21,719 nucleotides of DNA from DATLGD01 sp035540755. Lineage in GTDB: Bacteria > Actinomycetota > Actinomycetes > Mycobacteriales > SCTD01. Below the pieces are notes generated by a model. That model had not been told where the DNA came from. It did no database searches and was given only the letters and a program-made list of their open reading frames with translations. This document shows, one piece after another, positions 15,543-21,719 of this stretch. How positions within the stretch are numbered: the first letter of the stretch is position 1; each line of letters opens with the position of its first letter. The position numbers and the translations under genes were made by a program. The stretch is taken from contig DATLGD010000217.1 in the NCBI GenBank assembly GCA_035540755.1, forward strand, positions 1-21,719, read 5' to 3'.

Positions 15543-18316
15543 CACCGCTCCCTCTGCACGTCGCGCGCGTCGCCGACCGTAGCGACCTGCGCCAGCGTCG
15601 TCCCCTCGGCCAGCGGCAGGGTGAAGGCGAAGGTGGCTCCCTCGCCCGGGACGCTGCGCACGGTCAGGCGGCCGCCCAGCCGCTGGACGATCTCGCGGCT
15701 GATGGGCAGGCCGAGCCCGGTGCCGGCCGGGCGCTCGCCGCCGCCGCCCTGGCGGAACTTCTCGAACACCGCCTGCTGCTCGGCCGGCGGGATGCCCGGC
15801 CCGTTGTCGGTCACCGCCGTCTCGACCTTGCCGTCGCTGCGCTGCAGGTGCACCCGGATGCGTCCCGCGCCGGGCTCGGTGAACTTCACGGCGTTGGACA
15901 GCAGGTTGACCAGCACCTGCACGACCCGGTCGCGGTCGGCCCGCACGACCGGCGGCTGCTCCGGCAGGTCCAGCTGCAGCTCCACGTCCTTGTCCCGCAG
16001 CAGCTGCCCGACGGACGCCGCGCAGCTGTGCACGACCTCGGCGAGGTCGACCGGCTCGATCTGCCATTCGGCCGCTCCGGACTCGAGCTTGGACAGGTCG
16101 AGCACCTGGTTGATCAGCCGGGTCAGCCGGGCTGTCTCGTCGACCACGGTCCGCAGGAACTCCTCCCGCTCGGCGGCGTCGAGCTCGGGGTTGTCGAGCA
16201 GGATCTCCGAGAACGCGCGGATCGAGGTCAGCGGCGTGCGCAGCTCGTGGGTGACGGTCGAGACGAAGTCGTCCTTGAGCCGGTCGAGCTCCTGCAGCCG
16301 GCCGTTGGCCTCGCGCAGCTCGGCCGTGGCCGCCTCCAGCTCGCGGGACTTGCGCTCCAGCGCCCGGCTGGTGGCCAGCACCTGCGAGGTCTCGTCGAGG
16401 ATCTCCATCACCTGCGGGACGCCGAGCGGCTCCTCGCTGACCACCGACGCGACCACGAACCGGGCCGACGTGGAGCCGACGGCGCCGGCCAGCAGCGTCT
16501 CGACGTGCCGCACAAGCTCGCCGTCGGCCTCGCCCCCGAGCGCGACGGCGCCGGTCCGCTCGGCGTAGGCGGCCAGCGCCTCCCGGGCCCGGTCCGGGCC
16601 GAGGAAGCGCTCCAGCAGCCCGTGCAGCTCGTCGGCCGACGCCGTGCCGCGGTGCCGCAGCGGCGAGCTGTCGCGGGCTGCGTCGAGCACGTCGACGAAG
16701 GCCGCGGCCTGCAGGTGCTCGGCGGCGTCGCGCCGCCCCGTCAGCGACAGCCCGACGAGCAGCCCGACGTTGACCAGCATGCTCCAGGTCATGGCGTGAC
16801 TGATCTCGTCCATGCCGTCCAGGCCGAGCAGCGCCTGCGGCGCGAGCAGCCCGATCCCGAACGGCCCCTCCTGGACGAATCCGGCCGGCAGGCCGCTGGA
16901 CTGCGCCACGTAGGGCAGCAGCAGCGTGTAGGCCCAGACGACGAAGCCGCCGGCCAGCCCCGCGACGGCCCCGCGGCGGGTCACACCGCGCCAGAACAGC
17001 CCGCCGAGCAGGGCGGGAGCGAACTGCGCGACGGCGGCGAACGAGACCAGCCCGATCGCCACCAGCGCCCGCGTCTCACCGGCCACCCGGAAGTAGACGA
17101 AGCCGAGCAGCAGCACCGCGACGATGGTCACCCGGCGGATCCCCAGGACCACTCCGGCCAGCGACGGCCGTCGGGCCAGCCGGCCGCCCCTGCGCAGCAG
17201 CAGCGGGATCACCAGCGAGTTCGAGACCATCGTCGACAGCGCGATGGTCTCCACGATGACCATGCCGGTCGCGGCCGAGAGCCCGCCGAGGAACACCAGC
17301 AGCGCCAGCCCCGGCTGGCCGTCGGCCAGCGGCAGCGCCAGCACGAAGGTGTCGGGATCGGCGCCGTCCCGGCCGAAGGTGAGCAGCCCGGCCAGCGCGA
17401 TCGGCAGCACGAAGACGTTGGCCAGCAGCAGGTACAGCGGGAACAGCCAGGAGGCGGTGCGCAGGTGGCGCTCGTCGACGTTCTCCACCACCGCCACCTG
17501 CCACTGCCGGGGCAGCAGCAGCACGGCCAGCAGCGCCAGCACGGTCAGCCACAGCCACGACCCGTGGCTGCCGATCTGGTCGAACGTGAGAAGCCGGGCC
17601 AGGTCGGGGCTGGCAGCGGCCTGGCGGAACAGGTCGCCGAAGCCGCCGAACAGCCCGAACACCACGTAGCAGCCCACGACCAGGAACGCGGCCAGCTTCA
17701 CCACCGACTCGAAGGCGATGGCCGCGACCATGCCTTCGTGCCGCTCGGACGCATCCAGGTGCCGTGTGCCGAACACGATGGTGAACGCGGCCAGCAGCAG
17801 GGCGGTGTACAGCGCGGTGTCCTGCAGCAGCGGCACCTCCAGTGCCGCGGCCACCGGGCTCGCCACGTCGCCGCCGCGCAGCACCGTGAAGGTGCTGGAG
17901 ATCGCCTTCAGCTGCAGGGCGATGTACGGGACGATCCCGACCACGGCCACCACCGTGACCAGCGCGCCCAGCCCGGCGCTGTTGCCGTAGCGCGCGGCCA
18001 GGAAGTCCGACAGCGAGGTGATGCGGTCCCGCTTGCAGATGCGGATGATCTTGCGCACGACGACCCACCAGGCCGCCATCGCCACCGTCGGGCCCAGGTA
18101 GGTGGGCAGGAAGGCCACTCCGCCGGAGGCCGCCCGGCCGACGCTGCCGTAGTAGGTCCAGGACGTCGCGTAGACCGCGAGCGACAGCGAGTACACGACG
18201 CCGCTGCTGATGATGCTGCGGCCGCGGCGGGCCCGCCGGTCGCCGTAGGTGGCGATGGCGAACAGCAGCCCGAGGTAGCCCGCAGAGGCGAGCACGACGA
18301 CCCAGGTGTCGATCAC
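15542..18316 (-). CDS. CrbS-like sensor: SSS transporter domain fused to histidine kinase
   Basis: 924 residues. Residues 1-525 form an SSS/SLC5 domain with about 13 helices, starting with the SSGVVYSLSLAVYATSWTYYG segment that is characteristic of sensor-type SSS proteins. Residues about 540-630 fit the STAC domain that links SLC5 domains to two-component kinases. A coiled coil (about 635-680) leads straight into a HisKA domain with phospho-acceptor His690 (THELRTPL). The ATPase domain follows with the N-box (Asn804, Asn808), DNGPGIPP (837-844) and GTGLGLP (865-871). No PAS domain lies between STAC and HisKA. CrbS/CrbR controls acs and acetate use in Vibrio and Pseudomonas (known), so acetate or proton flux sensing is the natural inference next to acs. 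The GTG start lies one base after the stop of the small membrane gene. Confidence 0.94.
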   Translation of the reverse strand: MIDTWVVVLASAGYLGLLFAIATYGDRRARRGRSIISSGVVYSLSLAVYATSWTYYGSVGRAASGGVAFLPTYLGPTVAMAAWWVVVRKIIRICKRDRITSLSDFLAARYGNSAGLGALVTVVAVVGIVPYIALQLKAISSTFTVLRGGDVASPVAAALEVPLLQDTALYTALLLAAFTIVFGTRHLDASERHEGMVAAIAFESVVKLAAFLVVGCYVVFGLFGGFGDLFRQAAASPDLARLLTFDQIGSHGSWLWLTVLALLAVLLLPRQWQVAVVENVDERHLRTASWLFPLYLLLANVFVLPIALAGLLTFGRDGADPDTFVLALPLADGQPGLALLVFLGGLSAATGMVIVETIALSTMVSNSLVIPLLLRRGGRLARRPSLAGVVLGIRRVTIVAVLLLGFVYFRVAGETRALVAIGLVSFAAVAQFAPALLGGLFWRGVTRRGAVAGLAGGFVVWAYTLLLPYVAQSSGLPAGFVQEGPFGIGLLAPQALLGLDGMDEISHAMTWSMLVNVGLLVGLSLTGRRDAAEHLQAAAFVDVLDAARDSSPLRHRGTASADELHGLLERFLGPDRAREALAAYAERTGAVALGGEADGELVRHVETLLAGAVGSTSARFVVASVVSEEPLGVPQVMEILDETSQVLATSRALERKSRELEAATAELREANGRLQELDRLKDDFVSTVTHELRTPLTSIRAFSEILLDNPELDAAEREEFLRTVVDETARLTRLINQVLDLSKLESGAAEWQIEPVDLAEVVHSCAASVGQLLRDKDVELQLDLPEQPPVVRADRDRVVQVLVNLLSNAVKFTEPGAGRIRVHLQRSDGKVETAVTDNGPGIPPAEQQAVFEKFRQGGGGERPAGTGLGLPISREIVQRLGGRLTVRSVPGEGATFAFTLPLAEGTTLAQVATVGDARDVQRER

Positions 18317-18317
18317 G

Positions 18318-18506
18318 TCACGGGTCCCGGGTGATCCAGGCGACCAGGCCGATCACCAGCGCCCACGCCGTCAGCAGGTAGGTCCACAGCAGCGGCAGCC
18401 CGAAGACCGTCACCGGCTTGTCCACGATCGCCAGCAGGGGGTAGTTGAACAGCAGGAAGGCCAGGGCCGCGACGGCGAGCAGGCGTGCCCCGGTGCGCTC
18501 ACCCAC
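18318..18506 (-). CDS. Small two-helix membrane protein preceding the SSS-kinase
   Basis: 62 residues. It has two hydrophobic helices (about 8-28 and 37-58) joined by a turn with DKPVTVFGLPLLW, and a short basic C-terminal end. The shape and the G-x-P-x-x-Y-like turn recall DUF3311-type mini-proteins encoded before SSS symporters, but I cannot assign the family firmly. GGAGG lies 7 bases before the GTG at 18506. The stop and the next GTG are separated by one base, so translation is coupled to the sensor kinase. It is likely a subunit or folding partner of the sensor (inference). Confidence 0.82.
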   Translation of the reverse strand: MGERTGARLLAVAALAFLLFNYPLLAIVDKPVTVFGLPLLWTYLLTAWALVIGLVAWITRDP

Positions 18507-18549
18507 AGCGGGTCCTCCTGCCTGCCGGCGACGAGGGTCAGTGTGCCGT

Positions 18550-19635
18550 TCAGACCACAGTGTGCGTTGCGAAGCGCAGCGCCGCGCTGTCCTGCACGTC
18601 GCGGACGTGCCGCAGTGTCGCGCGCAGCTGCTCGCGCTGGGCCCGAGGCAGGCCGCCGACGTCGATCACGTTGTCCGGCGTCTGCCCCTGCCGCACCTGC
18701 TCGACCTGGTGGCGCAGCCGCAGACCCGTCAGGAAGCGGTAGCCCTCTCCCAGCTCGGCGGCCGCCGGCCGGCTGAGGGTCGCGCTGTCGGCGGCGGCCT
18801 GCAGCCGCAGCAGCGTGCTGCGCGCGGAGGACCCGCCGGCCAGGGCGTACAGCCGGGCCAGCAGGACGACCGCTGCCGTTCCGCCCCGCTTGACGTCCAC
18901 GGCCCCGTCGACGGTGCGCAGCCGGCCGAGCAGGCCCAGCGGCGGCCGGAAGGTCACCGCGGCCCGGGCCATCTGCACCTGGAACGGCCCGCGCGAGCCG
19001 CCGGCCACCAGCGTGCGGTCCAGGACCCCGACCGCCAGCGCGCCGTGCACGGGCCGGACGTCGAGGAAGACCTCGGCCTGCAGCAGCGCCGCCGGCTCGG
19101 GCGCGTCGACCCACCCGGCGAACAGCCGGCGCAGCTCGCCCACCGGCCGGCACCAGCGGGTCGCCATGTAGCCGCCGTCGCACAGCGGCATCCCGGCGCG
19201 GGCCAGCGCCGGCACGACCAGCCCGGCCAGCCGGCCGAAGTACGTGCCGGGGTCGGCGTCGGCCCCGCCATGGGGATCGGTGTCAGGGCCGGCGCGGGGG
19301 GCGTAGGCCAGTGCGCTGTCCTGGTCGCTGGAGGGCACCTGCTCGCCGCGGCCGTGCGAGCCCAGTGCCAACCACGCGTAGTCGCACGGCGGCGGCCCGA
19401 GCTCGGCTTCGGCCATCGAGAGGAGCCTGCGGGTGAGCACGTCGTTGACGGCGGCAACCGACTGCGGCACGGCCAGCACGTCGACGCCCTCGGCGTCGAG
19501 CAGCGCGCTGATCGCCGCGACGACCTCGCCCCGGTAGCCGTCGAGGGCCTCCAGGGCCTCGATCCGGGCCAGCCCCTCGACCAGGCGCAGCGATCTGGTC
19601 ATCTGGTCTGGCAGGTGCGCGTCCGGCAGGTGCAC
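18550..19635 (-). CDS. DUF294/GlnD-type nucleotidyltransferase without cNMP or CBS domains
   Basis: 361 residues. A helical N-terminal part (1-80) is followed by a nucleotidyltransferase core with LGSHGRGEQ (Gly92-Ser93, Arg96, Glu98) and SSDQD (Asp104, Asp106), the metal and nucleotide site of DUF294 and GlnD-like enzymes. DGGYMATR and a long helical C-terminal part (LDVRPVHG at 191-198, RHQVEQVRQG near 308-317) fit DUF294_C. Relatives near actP in proteobacteria usually start with a cyclic-nucleotide-binding domain and two CBS domains, about 600 residues in total; both are absent here. The reaction is presumably transfer of a nucleotide to a protein or small molecule; the target is unknown. 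The GTG at 19635 was chosen for a GGAGG 4 bases upstream. The gene lies 43 bases before the small membrane gene and is divergent from acs, so it probably heads the operon. Confidence 0.88.
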   Translation of the reverse strand: MHLPDAHLPDQMTRSLRLVEGLARIEALEALDGYRGEVVAAISALLDAEGVDVLAVPQSVAAVNDVLTRRLLSMAEAELGPPPCDYAWLALGSHGRGEQVPSSDQDSALAYAPRAGPDTDPHGGADADPGTYFGRLAGLVVPALARAGMPLCDGGYMATRWCRPVGELRRLFAGWVDAPEPAALLQAEVFLDVRPVHGALAVGVLDRTLVAGGSRGPFQVQMARAAVTFRPPLGLLGRLRTVDGAVDVKRGGTAAVVLLARLYALAGGSSARSTLLRLQAAADSATLSRPAAAELGEGYRFLTGLRLRHQVEQVRQGQTPDNVIDVGGLPRAQREQLRATLRHVRDVQDSAALRFATHTVV

Positions 19636-19679
19636 GGCGCCTCCGGTGAGTGCCGGCAGCGGGGCGAAAACCTCCGCGC

Positions 19680-19685
19680 AGCCTA
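19680..19685 (-). promoter_or_regulatory. Possible -10 box for the nucleotidyltransferase operon
   Basis: The minus strand reads TAGGCT (TAnnnT) about 45 bases before the GTG at 19635, with a GGAGG further downstream. No convincing -35 hexamer stands at the expected distance, so this is a weak call based on position and pattern. Confidence 0.25.
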
Positions 19686-19755
19686 GCCGGGCCGGGCCGG
19701 ACGACCGCCCGGCCGTCCGGATCGACCGCTCGTCGCCACCACCGGCCGGACCGCT

Positions 19756-19771
19756 TGTGAGGCGCGTCACC
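19756..19771. promoter_or_regulatory. CRP/GlxR-like operator between acs and the sensor operon
   Basis: TGTGA-GGCGCG-TCACC matches nine of ten half-site bases of TGTGA-N6-TCACA. It lies in the 189-base divergent gap, 54 bases before the acs start and 121 bases before the nucleotidyltransferase start, so one bound regulator could affect both directions. Mycobacterial Crp and corynebacterial GlxR are known to act on acetate genes. The rest of the gap (19636-19824) holds ribosome sites and possible promoters but no gene. Confidence 0.62.
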
Positions 19772-19810
19772 TGTAGGAGAGGGTCAGGGCGACCGCCACC
19801 GCCCCCTGTC

Positions 19811-19817
19811 GAGGAGG
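19811..19817 (+). promoter_or_regulatory. Ribosome site of acs
   Basis: GAGGAGG with 7 bases to the GTG at 19825. It fixes the start, which yields the usual N-terminal length for acetyl-CoA synthetase. Confidence 0.75.
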
Positions 19818-19824
19818 ACCCCGC

Positions 19825-21719
<1,895 letters not shown>

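Noticed and set aside
15533..18334. Long plus-strand open frame opposite the SSS-kinase
   Set aside because: It is a mirror of the kinase gene, Gln/His/Arg-rich, with no start context or domain.
19756..19779. TAGGAG at 19774-19779 as the acs -10 box
   Set aside because: It fits TAnnnT poorly and would put the CRP-like site only about 22 bases before transcription start, an unusual place for activation, so I did not annotate it.

Overview
The window looks like the chromosome of a very GC-rich actinobacterium. Most third codon positions are G or C, GTG starts are common, genes are joined by 4-base GTGA overlaps, and GAGGAGG-type ribosome sites recur. The gene content would suit a Geodermatophilaceae-like organism, but that is a guess from style and content; no marker gene fixes the family. 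I see no rRNA, tRNA, insertion sequence, CRISPR array or phage gene, and no stretch above 300 bases without a gene.

Layout. (1) 1-4719 (-): the first 1573 codons of a secreted protein made of twelve DUF11-like repeats, running off the left edge. (2) 4858-5766 (-): a Fic-fold protein whose catalytic histidine is missing. (3) 5819-9978 (+): a tightly coupled operon with a LytS-type sensor kinase, a LytTR response regulator, a small two-helix membrane protein and a sodium:solute symporter (SSS). (4) 10075-12056 (+): DUF485 protein plus ActP-type acetate symporter, preceded by a CRP/GlxR-like palindrome and followed by a strong hairpin. (5) 19635-12117 (-): a GlnD/DUF294-type nucleotidyltransferase, a small two-helix membrane protein, a CrbS-like SSS-histidine kinase, a receiver-only response regulator, a membrane PAS/pseudokinase/DEDDh-exonuclease fusion, a PRC-barrel protein and an unknown helical protein. 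(6) 19825-21719 (+): acetyl-CoA synthetase (acs), lacking only its extreme C-terminus because the window ends, divergent from region 5 and preceded by a second CRP/GlxR-like palindrome.

How it fits together. From 5.8 kb onward the window reads as an acetate (short monocarboxylate) scavenging island: two transporters, the activating enzyme, two membrane signalling systems and matching cAMP-receptor-type sites. CrbS/CrbR systems controlling acs and actP are known in proteobacteria. What is unexplained here is the nuclease and nucleotidyltransferase in the same operon as the sensor, the lack of a DNA-binding output on the response regulator, and a dedicated small two-helix membrane protein encoded just before each of the three SSS domains. 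This nucleotide-enzyme plus acetate-sensor operon is my best candidate for under-described biology in the window.
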